Source of the DNA: an uncultured Clostridia bacterium
GTDB taxonomy: Bacteria; Bacillota; Clostridia; Oscillospirales; JAAYOS01
Direction of reading: 5' to 3'
Assembly: GCA_946566645.1 (NCBI GenBank)
Contig: CAMNWZ010000003.1
Location: 1-36,961, forward strand
DNA length: 36,961 bases
This document shows, piece by piece, positions 15,786-23,811 of this stretch. Below the pieces are notes generated by a model. It had not been told where the DNA came from and searched no databases. It saw nothing but the letters and a program-made list of their open reading frames with translations. The translations under genes were made by a program, and so were the position numbers. The first letter of the stretch is position 1; each line of letters begins with the position of its first letter.

Positions 15786-18056
15786 ATGCGCAATATCATT
15801 ACGATAAACGACGGATGGAGCTTCAAAAAGGACGCGTCGCCCACCCCGCCGACGGTTGACGGAAGCTTCGCAAAGGTCGACCTGCCGCACAGCTTCAACG
15901 CGGTGGACGGCATGGACGGAAGCAAGCCGTGGCGCGGCTCGACGTGGTACATCCGACCGATAGAGCTGCCTGCCGAGCGCTTAACCGACGAGCGGGTGTT
16001 CGTCGAGGTCGGTGCGGCGTCGCTGCTCGGAGAGGTGTTTGTGAACGGCACGAAGGTGTGCGAGCACAAGGGCGGATACGCGAGATTTCGCGCGGACATA
16101 ACCGATTTTCTGCACGAAAACGGCGAAAACCTGCTGCAAATTCGGGTGGACAACAGCGCGTTCGGAGACATCTACCCGCAGATGGCGGACTTCACCTTCT
16201 ACGGCGGACTGACGCGCGGCGTGAAGCTCATCCGCGTGCCGTCCTGCCACTTCGCGCTCGGATGCTACGGAAGCGACGGAGTGTCGGTCACGCCTAAACC
16301 GTCGGGCGACGGCGCGGACATCGAGATTTCGGCATGGATCGAGGGCTGCTCCGACGAGGCGAGCGTCTGCTTTGAGGTGTTCGACGCGGACGGCGCGCCG
16401 CTCGGCGAGGTATGGCGTCCCGCGGGCGAGAGCGTGTCGGCGGCGGTGCATCTCGACGGCGCGCACCGCTGGTCGACCGACGACCCCTACCTCTACACCG
16501 CTCGCGCGCGGCTGATGGTGCACAACGAGCCGCTCGACGAGGTGAGCGTGCGATTCGGCGTGCGCGACTTTGCGGTCGACCCGCAGAAGGGGTTCATACT
16601 CAACGGCAAACCGACCGTCCTGCGCGGCGTCGCGAAGCACGGCGACCGGCTGTACAAGGGCACGGCGGTGAGCAGGGAGGATCTGGTCGAGGACGCGGAG
16701 CTTATCCGAGAGCTGGGCGCGAACACGGTGCGATGCGCGCACTATCAGCACCCGCAGGAGTTCTACGATCTTTGCGACGAGTACGGACTGGTCGTCTGGG
16801 CGGAGATACCGTACATCAGCGTGCAGGCGGACGACCCGAACGCGCACGCGGTCGCGATGGAGATGATGAAGGAACTTGTCATCCAGAACTACAATCATCC
16901 GTCGATATGCTTCTGGGGACTTTCAAACGAAATAACGATGGGCGGCGCCGACCGTCCGCGCATGGTGGAGAACCACCGCGAACTGAACGAGCTTGTGAAG
17001 TCGCTCGACAAAACGCGCCTCACCACGATGGCGCACATCGGCGCGACGCCGGGCGATCATCCGCTGCACGACATACCCGATGTCGAGTCGTACAACCACT
17101 ACTTCGGCTGGTACACCGGAAGCATGGAGGACAACGGACCGTGGCTGGACAGATACCACGCCGAGCACCCCGACCGCGCGGTGGGCTTGAGCGAGTACGG
17201 CGCGGAGGGCATCGTCAGCTATCACAACGAGCACCCGTCGGTCAGCGACTACTCGGAGGAGTATCAGGCGCTCTACCACGCGCATATGTGCGACGTGCTC
17301 GACGCGCGTCCGTGGGTGTGGTCGAGCCATGTGTGGAATATGTTCGACTTCGGCTGCTCGGCGCGCGACGAGGGCGGGGTCAAGGGACGCAACAACAAGG
17401 GGCTTGTCACCGTCGACCGCCGCGTCCGCAAGGACTCGTTCTACGTCTGCAAGGCGCACTGGTCGCGCGAGCCGTTCGTGCATCTCTGCGGCAAGCGGTA
17501 CGCCTGTCGGAGCGGTGAGACTACCCGCGTGATGGTCTGCACCAATCAGCCGAATGCCGAGATGTTTGTCAACGGGAAGCGCTTCGGCTCGACCGACGGC
17601 GCGAAGGTGAAGGTGTTCGAGGGCGTGCCGCTTACCGAAGGCATGAACGTGATAAAGCTGGTCGCGGGCGGGCTTTGCGACACGCTGTCGGTGGAGAAGG
17701 TCGCAAGCGAGCCGTCCTGCTACACCGTGCCCGCAAACCCGATGGCGGACGCGCGGAAGGCGGCGGCTATGGGCGTTCGAAACTGGTTTGAGGGCAAACT
17801 GTCGGGCGAGCGCGCGACACCCGCGCAGTCCGACGAGCACTACTCGGTCAAGGACAGCATGAAGACGCTGCTCGCAAACAATGAGTGCCGCGCGATAATT
17901 TCCGAGCTGCTGCCCGGCATGGCGGGAGAGTCGGCGGGCGGCATGGCGGAGATGGCACGCAGCATGTCGCTCGAGCAGAATCTCGGATTCGTGGGCGGAC
18001 TGCCCGACGGCGGGCTTGAGCTGCTCGAAGCTCAGCTGAACCGTATCAAGAAATGA
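15786..18056 (+). CDS. Glycoside hydrolase family 2 (beta-galactosidase or beta-glucuronidase)
   Basis: A 756-residue retaining glycosidase without a signal peptide, hence cytoplasmic. The order is a sugar-binding jelly-roll (about residues 1-170), an immunoglobulin-like domain (to about 280), a TIM barrel with acid/base Glu382 (GLSNEI) and nucleophile Glu470 (LSEYG), a beta-rich domain, and a C-terminal helical tail of about 100 residues that I do not recognise. After the barrel motifs, N536-N537-K538 (GRNNKGLVT) matches the Asn-x-Lys pattern that contacts the carboxylate in beta-glucuronidases, but many related beta-galactosidases carry a similar NDK, so specificity is open. Its convergent neighbour is a hexuronate operon, which favours a uronidase (inference). 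The start follows AAGGAGG. Confidence 0.9.
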   Translation: MRNIITINDGWSFKKDASPTPPTVDGSFAKVDLPHSFNAVDGMDGSKPWRGSTWYIRPIELPAERLTDERVFVEVGAASLLGEVFVNGTKVCEHKGGYARFRADITDFLHENGENLLQIRVDNSAFGDIYPQMADFTFYGGLTRGVKLIRVPSCHFALGCYGSDGVSVTPKPSGDGADIEISAWIEGCSDEASVCFEVFDADGAPLGEVWRPAGESVSAAVHLDGAHRWSTDDPYLYTARARLMVHNEPLDEVSVRFGVRDFAVDPQKGFILNGKPTVLRGVAKHGDRLYKGTAVSREDLVEDAELIRELGANTVRCAHYQHPQEFYDLCDEYGLVVWAEIPYISVQADDPNAHAVAMEMMKELVIQNYNHPSICFWGLSNEITMGGADRPRMVENHRELNELVKSLDKTRLTTMAHIGATPGDHPLHDIPDVESYNHYFGWYTGSMEDNGPWLDRYHAEHPDRAVGLSEYGAEGIVSYHNEHPSVSDYSEEYQALYHAHMCDVLDARPWVWSSHVWNMFDFGCSARDEGGVKGRNNKGLVTVDRRVRKDSFYVCKAHWSREPFVHLCGKRYACRSGETTRVMVCTNQPNAEMFVNGKRFGSTDGAKVKVFEGVPLTEGMNVIKLVAGGLCDTLSVEKVASEPSCYTVPANPMADARKAAAMGVRNWFEGKLSGERATPAQSDEHYSVKDSMKTLLANNECRAIISELLPGMAGESAGGMAEMARSMSLEQNLGFVGGLPDGGLELLEAQLNRIKK

Positions 18057-18066
18057 CGATAAAACG

Positions 18067-18094
18067 AAAAAGAGGGGCAAGCGCCCCTCTTTTT
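18067..18094. terminator. Bidirectional Rho-independent terminator
   Basis: A 12-bp perfect stem (18067-18078 and 18083-18094) with an AAGC loop and A/T runs on either side ends both the GH2 gene (+) and the hexuronate operon (-). Confidence 0.92.
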
Positions 18095-18112
18095 TGATGC
18101 GTTTCTATCGAA

Positions 18113-18955
18113 TCACACGCCCGAGTAGGCGTTGAATCCGCCGTCGACCGGAAGGGTCACGCCGGTGATGAATCCCGCCGCGTCGTTGTCCACGAGAAAG
18201 AGCAGCGCACCGTCCAGCTCCTCCGGCTTTCCAAACCGACCCATCGGCGTCGCGGCGAGTATTTTGCCGGTGCGCGCGGTGGGAGTGCCGTCGTCGTTCC
18301 AGAGCAGCGCGGCGTTCTGCTTGGTGGAGAAGAAGCCGGGCGCGACCGCGTTGACGCGTATTCCGGCGCGGCTGAAGTGGACGGCGAGCCACTCGGTGAA
18401 GTTCTTGACGGCAGCCTTCGCGCCCGAGTAGGCGGGAATCTTGGTCAGCGGGCGGTATGCGTTCATGCTAGCGACGTTGAGGATGCAGCAACCCTCGCGG
18501 TCGACCATCTGCTGCGCGAACGCCTGCGTCGGGATGAGAGTACCCAGAAAGTTGAGGTCGAAGACGAAGCCGACCTTTTCCGGGTCGAGGTCGAAGAAGG
18601 TCTTGGTGTCGGCGTCCGGCTCGTAGTATTCGCCGTCGGTCGTTGCCGCGGGATTGTTGCCGCCCGCGCCGTTGACGAGAATGTCGCACCGACCGAGCGC
18701 GCCGAGCACGGCAGCCGCCGCGGTGTCACATTCGACGCGGTCGAGGACGTTGCAGCGTATGGCGATGGCACGCCCGCCTTCCGAAGTTATCTCGTCCGCG
18801 ACCGCCTGTGCCGCGTCGAGGTCGAGGTCGAGCAGCGCGACCGCGGCTCCCGCGCGGGCGAGAACCTTCGAGAACCGCGAGCAGAGCACTCCGCCCGCTC
18901 CGGTGACGACCGCCACCTTGCCGCTGAGGTCGGTAGAAAGTACATTCTTTTCCAT
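18113..18955 (-). CDS. uxuB: SDR-type D-mannonate oxidoreductase (fructuronate reductase)
   Basis: A 280-residue short-chain dehydrogenase. The NAD(H) motif TGAGGVLC is at residues 18-25, NGAGG at 95-99, and catalytic Ser163, Tyr176 and Lys180 (YSGAK) are present. It reduces D-fructuronate to D-mannonate in the direction used for glucuronate breakdown; the SDR form corresponds to the Bacillus YjmF type rather than the long-chain E. coli UxuB. The assignment rests on the family look (long insert with GEYYEPD, C-terminal PVDGGFNAYSGV) and on the adjacent uxuA, kdgK and eda genes. The ATG at 18955 follows GGAGG, 13 bases after uxuA. A different sugar-acid specificity such as KduD-like is the main alternative. 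Confidence 0.85.
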   Translation of the reverse strand: MEKNVLSTDLSGKVAVVTGAGGVLCSRFSKVLARAGAAVALLDLDLDAAQAVADEITSEGGRAIAIRCNVLDRVECDTAAAAVLGALGRCDILVNGAGGNNPAATTDGEYYEPDADTKTFFDLDPEKVGFVFDLNFLGTLIPTQAFAQQMVDREGCCILNVASMNAYRPLTKIPAYSGAKAAVKNFTEWLAVHFSRAGIRVNAVAPGFFSTKQNAALLWNDDGTPTARTGKILAATPMGRFGKPEELDGALLFLVDNDAAGFITGVTLPVDGGFNAYSGV

Positions 18956-18968
18956 GATTTGCCTCCAA

Positions 18969-20012
18969 TCAGTGCATCTTTTCGCAGGCTTCAAACAGCC
19001 CGTTGATGTACGCCGCTCCGAGCGCGCGGTCGAACAGTCCGTAGCCCGCGCGACCGGTCTCGCCCCAAATCATTCGACCGTGGTCAGGGCGGACGTAGCC
19101 GTCGAAACCATTGTCAACCAACGCTTTGACGATGGCGAACATATCGAGGCTGCCCGCGTCGGACAGGTGCGCGCGCTCCTCAAATCCGCCGTTCGGCAGA
19201 ATCTGGACGTTTCGGAGATGGACGAACGCTATTCTGTCGCGTTTTGCGTATTTTTCGGCGAGCTTCGGAACATTGTTGGTCGGAACGCAGCCGAGGCTTC
19301 CGGTGCAGAGGCAGAGCGAGTTTGCGGGCGAGTCGACCACGCCGAGCAGTCGGTCGAGCGCCGCCTCGTCGCGCACGATTCGCGGCAGTCCGAAAATCGA
19401 ATAGGGCGGGTCGTCGGGGTGTATCGCGAGCCGCACGCCGCACTCCTCCGCGGTGGGTACTATCTCGCGCAGGAAGTGTTCGAGGTTCTGCCACAGACCA
19501 CTCTCGCCGAGTTCGCCGTACGCGTCGAGCAGGCGGCGCACCTCGCTCTGCGAATAGCTCGCGTCCCATCCGGGCAGCGAGATGTCGTCGTGCTGCGGGT
19601 CAAGCCCCGCAAGCTCGTCGGGGTAGAGCACCAGCGAGGTCGAGCCGTCGGGGTGGCGGTGATCGAGGCTGGTGCGCGTCCAGTCAAAGACCGGCATAAA
19701 GTTGTAAGTGACGCATTTTATGCCGAATTTCGCCACGCGCCGTATGTTTTCCTTGTAGTTATCAATCAATTTGGACGCGTTTTTGCCGCCGAGCTTTATC
19801 TCCTCGTGCACCGGTATCGACTCGACGACGTCGAACACCAGACCCGCCTTCTCGCAGGCGAGCTTCACGCGTTCGATGCTCTCGAGCGGCCAGATCTCGC
19901 CGGGCGGCACGTCGTACACCGCCGACACGACGCTCCGCATGTTCGGTATCTGACGGATGCTGTCGAGGGAAACAGGGTCACTTTCTCCATACCAACGAAA
20001 GCCGAGTTTCAT
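18969..20012 (-). CDS. uxuA: Mannonate dehydratase
   Basis: A 347-residue enzyme of the UxuA family that dehydrates D-mannonate to 2-keto-3-deoxygluconate in the cytoplasm. The N-terminus (MKLGFRWYGESDPVSL), the IPVHEEIKLG segment, NFMPVFDWTRT, the IHPDDPP metal-binding block and the GYVRPDHGRMIWGE ending are all classic for UxuA, and the length is as expected. The start follows GGAGG with 7-base spacing. It is the third gene of the eda-kdgK-uxuA-uxuB unit and feeds the kinase encoded just upstream. Confidence 0.95.
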   Translation of the reverse strand: MKLGFRWYGESDPVSLDSIRQIPNMRSVVSAVYDVPPGEIWPLESIERVKLACEKAGLVFDVVESIPVHEEIKLGGKNASKLIDNYKENIRRVAKFGIKCVTYNFMPVFDWTRTSLDHRHPDGSTSLVLYPDELAGLDPQHDDISLPGWDASYSQSEVRRLLDAYGELGESGLWQNLEHFLREIVPTAEECGVRLAIHPDDPPYSIFGLPRIVRDEAALDRLLGVVDSPANSLCLCTGSLGCVPTNNVPKLAEKYAKRDRIAFVHLRNVQILPNGGFEERAHLSDAGSLDMFAIVKALVDNGFDGYVRPDHGRMIWGETGRAGYGLFDRALGAAYINGLFEACEKMH

Positions 20013-20034
20013 AATAATGCCTCCTTTTGCAACT

Positions 20035-21042
20035 TTATCGAACTATTCTGCTGTCTCCGCCGCGAGCGAGCTTTTCTATCTCCGCGCGGCTCGAAAGATT
20101 CACGTCGCCCTCGATGCTGTGTCCCAGAACGCTCGCGGCGACCGCAAATTCGACGCCTTCCGCCGCGCTCATGCCCTCCGAAACGGCGAGTATCGCGCCC
20201 GCCGCGAACGCGTCCCCGCTGCCCACCCGATCGACGATGTCAATGTCGTGGACGCGCGAGCAGGCGAAGTCGCCGCCGACGAGCAGAGCGCCGGAGAATC
20301 GGTGACGGTTCGAGCTTATCGTCTCGCGCTGTGTGAGGGCGACAGCCTTGCAGCCGAAGCGCTCGCGCAGTTTCTCGCCGACCGCGCGCAGTCCGTCTTC
20401 GTCAAGCAGCTCGCCGTTGGAGGGGACGCCGAGCGCGAACATATCGTTGGCAAGCCCCGCGTTGGAGATGACCAGGTCGCAGAGGGGGAGCAGCTCGGAC
20501 ATCGTCTTTGACGCGTCGGAAAGCGACCAGAGCGCCGCGCGGAAATTGGTATCGCAGCAGACCGAAATGCCCTTCTTTTTGGCGGATTTGCACGCGTTTT
20601 TGCACGCTTCTACCATGTTTCCTCCGAGCGCGGGAGTGATGCCGGTGAAGAAGAACGCGTCCGCGCCGTCGAGTATCGCGTCCCAGTCGAACTCGCTCGG
20701 GTCGGCGGTGGATATTGACGAGTGAGCGCGGTCGTAGACGCAGACGCTCGCTCGCGCGTCCATGCCCTTTTCGATGAAATAGATGCCCACTCTCTCCCCG
20801 CCGCGCAGGATTTCGGTAACATCCACACCGTATTTGCGAAGCGACGCGACCGCCATCTCGCCTATCGCGTGGGCGGGCAGTTTGCTCACAAATGCCGTAT
20901 CACAGCCGAGCTGCGCGAGGTTGACCGCGACGTTCGCCTCCGCTCCGCCGAAGGTCGCCTCGAACTTGTCCGCCTGAGCGAATCGGAGGAAGCCCTCCGG
21001 TCGAAGTCGGAGCATTATCTCGCCGAAAGTTACGATTTTCAC
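20035..21042 (-). CDS. kdgK: 2-keto-3-deoxygluconate kinase (PfkB family)
   Basis: A 335-residue PfkB/ribokinase-fold sugar kinase. The N-terminal MKIVTFGEIMLRLRPEG and GGAEANVAVNLAQLG motif (residues 32-46) and the catalytic GSGDAFAAG with Asp277 are visible. Context identifies it as KDG kinase, phosphorylating the uxuA product to KDPG. The start codon is GTG, with AGGAGG placed eight bases upstream at the end of eda; the eda stop codon lies five bases before this GTG, so the two are tightly coupled. The gene is 22 bases before uxuA. Confidence 0.92.
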   Translation of the reverse strand: MKIVTFGEIMLRLRPEGFLRFAQADKFEATFGGAEANVAVNLAQLGCDTAFVSKLPAHAIGEMAVASLRKYGVDVTEILRGGERVGIYFIEKGMDARASVCVYDRAHSSISTADPSEFDWDAILDGADAFFFTGITPALGGNMVEACKNACKSAKKKGISVCCDTNFRAALWSLSDASKTMSELLPLCDLVISNAGLANDMFALGVPSNGELLDEDGLRAVGEKLRERFGCKAVALTQRETISSNRHRFSGALLVGGDFACSRVHDIDIVDRVGSGDAFAAGAILAVSEGMSAAEGVEFAVAASVLGHSIEGDVNLSSRAEIEKLARGGDSRIVR

Positions 21043-21047
21043 CAGTT

Positions 21048-21686
21048 TTACCTCCTATTCAGCGGCTCAAGCGCCGAAGTAATCTGTTTTGCGCGCCGTT
21101 CGATGTCGCCGAACGCGCCGTCGTTTATCAGTGAGCGCTCACAGACCGAACTCAACCCGCAGGCGAACACGCAGTCGAGCGACAGGTAGTCGAGCAGGTT
21201 TTTCGCGTTTATCCCGCCGGTGGGCATGAACTTCATCGCGCGGTAGGGGGAGGACATCGCCTTCAGCATCGCGACCCCGCCGCCCGCCTCCGCCGGGAAG
21301 AACTTCACACGGCTGAGACCCAGGTTCATCGCGCGTTCGACCTCGCTCGGGGTGAGCACGCCCGGGATGAACGGCAGCCCGACCTCCGCCGCCGCGCTGA
21401 CGGTGTCGGGGTTCAGCCCCGGCGCGACGAGGAACTGCGCTCCCGCGTTCGCCGCCGCCCGCACCTGCTCGGAGTTCAGCACCGTGCCCGCGCCGACGAG
21501 GATGTCAGGGCGCTTTTTGCGGATGAGACGAATCGCCTCCGCCGCCGCGTCGGTGCGGAAGGTGACCTCGATTGCGGTGATGCCTCCGCGGGCGAGCGCG
21601 TCGACGAGCATTACCGCCTTGCCCGCGTCGTCGATGACCGCGACCGGCAGCACCTTTGCGCTGTCTATCCTCTCGAAAATGTCCAT
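21048..21686 (-). CDS. eda: KDPG/KHG aldolase
   Basis: A 212-residue class I aldolase that splits 2-keto-3-deoxy-6-phosphogluconate into pyruvate and glyceraldehyde-3-phosphate. Key residues are Glu40 (IEVTFRT), the Schiff-base Lys128 (VKFFPAE) and the phosphate-binding MPTGGI (Thr156). The usual GGSW near the C-terminus is replaced by a variant (ACGLSSVCE). The start follows AGGAGG. This is the first gene of the uronate operon, but only about 20 bases separate its ribosome site from the metA terminator, leaving little room for a conventional promoter. Confidence 0.95.
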   Translation of the reverse strand: MDIFERIDSAKVLPVAVIDDAGKAVMLVDALARGGITAIEVTFRTDAAAEAIRLIRKKRPDILVGAGTVLNSEQVRAAANAGAQFLVAPGLNPDTVSAAAEVGLPFIPGVLTPSEVERAMNLGLSRVKFFPAEAGGGVAMLKAMSSPYRAMKFMPTGGINAKNLLDYLSLDCVFACGLSSVCERSLINDGAFGDIERRAKQITSALEPLNRR

Positions 21687-21707
21687 TTTTGTCCTCCTTT
21701 TTGCGAA

Positions 21708-21733
21708 AAACGACCTGATTTCACAGGTCGTTT
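21708..21733 (-). terminator. Rho-independent terminator of metA
   Basis: Arms 21724-21733 and 21708-21717 form a 10-bp perfect stem in the minus-strand RNA, followed by TTTTT. The stem contains the last codons of metA and the loop holds its TGA stop. It separates metA from eda, whose ribosome binding site starts immediately afterwards. Confidence 0.85.
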
Positions 21734-22632
21734 AGGTCGTACGGTGTCTGCTGATAGACGTCGTTCAGCCAATTGGAGTAGAGCAGCATAGCGTGTGCGC
21801 GCCAGGTGAGCGGCGGCTCAAGCGACGGGTCGTCGTTTGGGAAGTAGTTCTCGGGGACGGCGATGGGCAGTCCCTTGTCCACGTCGCGGAAGTATTCGCG
21901 AGACAGGGTGTCCGCGTCGTATTCGCAGTGTCCGGTGACAAAGAGCTGACGGCGGTCGCGCGTGGCGGCGATGTACAGCCCCGACTTCTCGCCGGTTGCG
22001 AGTATCTCAAGCGAGGGCACGCGCGCGACGTCCTCGATGCGCACCTCGGTGTGGCGGGAGTGCGGGGCGAGGAACTTCGCGTCGAATCCGCGCATGAGCG
22101 GTGAGTTCGGAGCGACGACGGTGTGCTCGAATATGCCGAATTTCTTCGCTTCGAGCGGGTACTTTTTCACGCCGTAGTGGTGGTAGAGACCCGCCTGCGC
22201 GCCCCAGCAGATGTGCAGCGTGCTGAACACGTTCTCGCGGCTCCAGTCCATTATGCGGCAGAGCTCTTTCCAGTAGGCGACCTTCTTGAACTCGAGATGC
22301 TCGACCGGCGCGCCGGTGATTATCATGCCGTCGTAGCGCAGGTGCTCTATCTCGTCAAAGGTCATGTAGAAGTCGAGCAGGTGCTCCTCCGGGACGTGGG
22401 TCGCCTTGTAGCTCGACGTCTGGAGCAGGTCGAGCTCGAGCTGGAGCGGCGTGTTCGACAGGCAGCGCAGTATCTGCGTCTCGGTCTCCAGCTTTGTGGG
22501 CATTAAATTGAGCAGCAAAAGCCGCAGCGGGCGGATGTCCTGTTCCTCCGCTCGCCGTGCGTGCATGACGAATATGTTCTCCCGCTCGAGATTTTTCAGC
22601 GCGGGCAGGTCGGCAGCTACCTTTATCGGCAT
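21721..22632 (-). CDS. metA: Homoserine O-acetyltransferase (MetA family)
   Basis: A 303-residue enzyme of methionine synthesis that activates homoserine. The catalytic Cys142 (HICWGAQAG), His235 and Glu237 (TGHCEYD) are in place. Residue 111 is Glu (TGAPVEHLEF). In characterised MetA proteins, Glu at 111 goes with acetyl-CoA and Gly with succinyl-CoA, so this one is predicted to be an acetyltransferase despite the common succinyltransferase name. The start at 22632 is three bases after the 56-aa membrane gene, with only a weak AGGCGAG site, so translation is probably coupled. It ends in the terminator hairpin. Confidence 0.95.
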   Translation of the reverse strand: MPIKVAADLPALKNLERENIFVMHARRAEEQDIRPLRLLLLNLMPTKLETETQILRCLSNTPLQLELDLLQTSSYKATHVPEEHLLDFYMTFDEIEHLRYDGMIITGAPVEHLEFKKVAYWKELCRIMDWSRENVFSTLHICWGAQAGLYHHYGVKKYPLEAKKFGIFEHTVVAPNSPLMRGFDAKFLAPHSRHTEVRIEDVARVPSLEILATGEKSGLYIAATRDRRQLFVTGHCEYDADTLSREYFRDVDKGLPIAVPENYFPNDDPSLEPPLTWRAHAMLLYSNWLNDVYQQTPYDLNDL

Positions 22633-22635
22633 TTT

Positions 22636-22806
22636 TTACTCGCCTATCTCGGTGTCGCAGTCGCGCGGAGTGGGCGGGGATATGTAGTTCTTGAGCGACA
22701 TATACGGCTCGTTAAGCAGGCTGGTGTAGCGGAACACGACCGCGACGATGCCGACTATCGCGCCCAGTCCGAGCAGCACCTGACCGATGATCTTCAACGC
22801 TTTCAT
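22636..22806 (-). CDS. Small single-span membrane protein (56 aa), unknown function
   Basis: A 56-residue protein with one clear hydrophobic helix at about residues 5-25 (IIGQVLLGLGAIVGIVAVVF) and a polar C-terminal tail with a PPTPRDCDTE stretch. The ATG at 22806 follows GGGAGG; the longer frame would extend into the promoter. It is the first gene in the metA transcript. I do not recognise the family. It may serve as a leader-like coupling gene for metA or as an independent membrane microprotein. Confidence 0.65.
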   Translation of the reverse strand: MKALKIIGQVLLGLGAIVGIVAVVFRYTSLLNEPYMSLKNYISPPTPRDCDTEIGE

Positions 22807-22836
22807 GCGAAAACCTCCCGGATTTGTTGTGTACCC

Positions 22837-22865
22837 ATTATACACGCTTTTCGGCGAGTCGGCAA
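22837..22865 (-). promoter_or_regulatory. Sigma-A promoter of the 56-aa gene and metA
   Basis: On the minus strand TTGCCG (plus 22860-22865) and TATAAT (plus 22837-22842) are spaced by 17 bp. The leader is about 25 bases, too short for an S-box riboswitch. Confidence 0.75.
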
Positions 22866-22913
22866 GTGAAAAATATCGGCTGGGCGATTTGTTGGTTTTC
22901 CACGAAAATCTTC

Positions 22914-22942
22914 TTGCGAAAACCCGCCTGATTTGGTATAAT
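22914..22942 (+). promoter_or_regulatory. Sigma-A promoter of the hydrogenase-associated operon
   Basis: TTGCGA (22914-22919) and a perfect TATAAT (22937-22942) are spaced by 17 bp, about 68 bases before the first DRTGG gene. Confidence 0.78.
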
Positions 22943-23009
22943 CAATGCGTACACAGGCGCACATTGCGCTACTCTGCCCCCAACAGACGGGGAGAAGGAC
23001 GGATGACCG

Positions 23010-23354
23010 ATGCTTATAAGAGAGATAAAGGACATACTCGAAGCCAAGGTGCTCTGCGGCGAAGACCTGCTGGACACCGAGGTGAAGTCGGCGTGCGGCA
23101 GCGACCTGATGAGCGACGTTCTGGCGTTTGTAAAGGAGCAGTCGGTGCTGCTGACCGGACTGATGAACCCGCAGGTGGTTCGCACGGCGGACATGATGGA
23201 CATGCGCTGCATCGTGTTCGTGCGCGGCAAGGAGCCGGAGCAGTCGGTGGTGGAGCTTGCGCGTCAGCGCGACATCGTGATGATGACCACCGCCCAGCGC
23301 ATGTTTGTCGCGTGCGGAAAGCTCTACTCCGCCGGACTTGTCGGGAACAGCTGA
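23010..23354 (+). CDS. DRTGG-domain protein
   Basis: A 114-residue stand-alone DRTGG-type domain. Features of the fold include VLCGEDLLDTEVKSACGSDLMSDVLAF, VLLTGLMNPQVVRTADMMD and the C-terminal VVELARQRDIVMMTTAQRMF. DRTGG domains occur in HPr-kinase-like and phosphotransacetylase proteins and are thought to bind small ligands; copies like this one are often found next to [FeFe] hydrogenase genes in Clostridia. The ATG at 23010 follows GGAGAAGGA. It opens the operon and is followed after one base by a GHKL ATPase gene. The literal DRTGG signature is degenerate, so the call rests partly on context and on the second copy at 25140. Confidence 0.75.
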   Translation: MLIREIKDILEAKVLCGEDLLDTEVKSACGSDLMSDVLAFVKEQSVLLTGLMNPQVVRTADMMDMRCIVFVRGKEPEQSVVELARQRDIVMMTTAQRMFVACGKLYSAGLVGNS

Positions 23355-23355
23355 C

Positions 23356-23781
23356 ATGGAGAAACTGAAACTTCACTACGACGTGGACGGCGAGGACTTC
23401 ACCTCCGCCGGAGAAGCATCGACCGACGTCAAGCGCGTGCTTCGGCGTCTGGGCTTTGACTCGGACACCATGCGGCGGGTCGCGATATGCATGTACGAGG
23501 GCGAGATAAACCTCGTGATACACGGCGGCGGCGGCGTGGCGGATGTCGAAGTGGATGAGAACGAGATAGTCATCGTGCTTGTCGACCACGGTCCGGGGAT
23601 ACCCGACGTGGAACAGGCAATGCAGGAGGGCTGGTCGACCGCGTCGCAGACCGTCCGCGAGTTGGGCTTCGGCGCGGGCATGGGTCTGCCTAACATGAAG
23701 CGCTACTCTGACGAGATAGCCATTGAAAGTACTGTCGGGGAGGGAACGACGGTGACGATGAAGATACGTCCCGCAGGATAA
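23356..23781 (+). CDS. Stand-alone GHKL ATPase (anti-sigma-kinase-like)
   Basis: A 141-residue protein consisting only of a histidine-kinase-like ATPase domain. The N box is around residues 47-57 (YEGEINLVIHG, with Glu48, Glu50 and Asn52), the G1 box DHGPGI at 77-82, and a G2 box GFGAGMGL at 104-111. There is no phosphoacceptor histidine domain and no sensor domain, so it is closer to RsbW/SpoIIAB-type serine kinases than to a two-component kinase. The ATG at 23356 is chosen because it starts one base after the preceding stop and gives a compact domain. A partner protein is not recognised; the neighbouring HydS-like, DRTGG and PHP proteins are candidates (inference). Confidence 0.82.
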   Translation: MEKLKLHYDVDGEDFTSAGEASTDVKRVLRRLGFDSDTMRRVAICMYEGEINLVIHGGGGVADVEVDENEIVIVLVDHGPGIPDVEQAMQEGWSTASQTVRELGFGAGMGLPNMKRYSDEIAIESTVGEGTTVTMKIRPAG

Positions 23782-23811
23782 AACCTTTCCCGCCGAAAAG
23801 AGGGATAGTAA

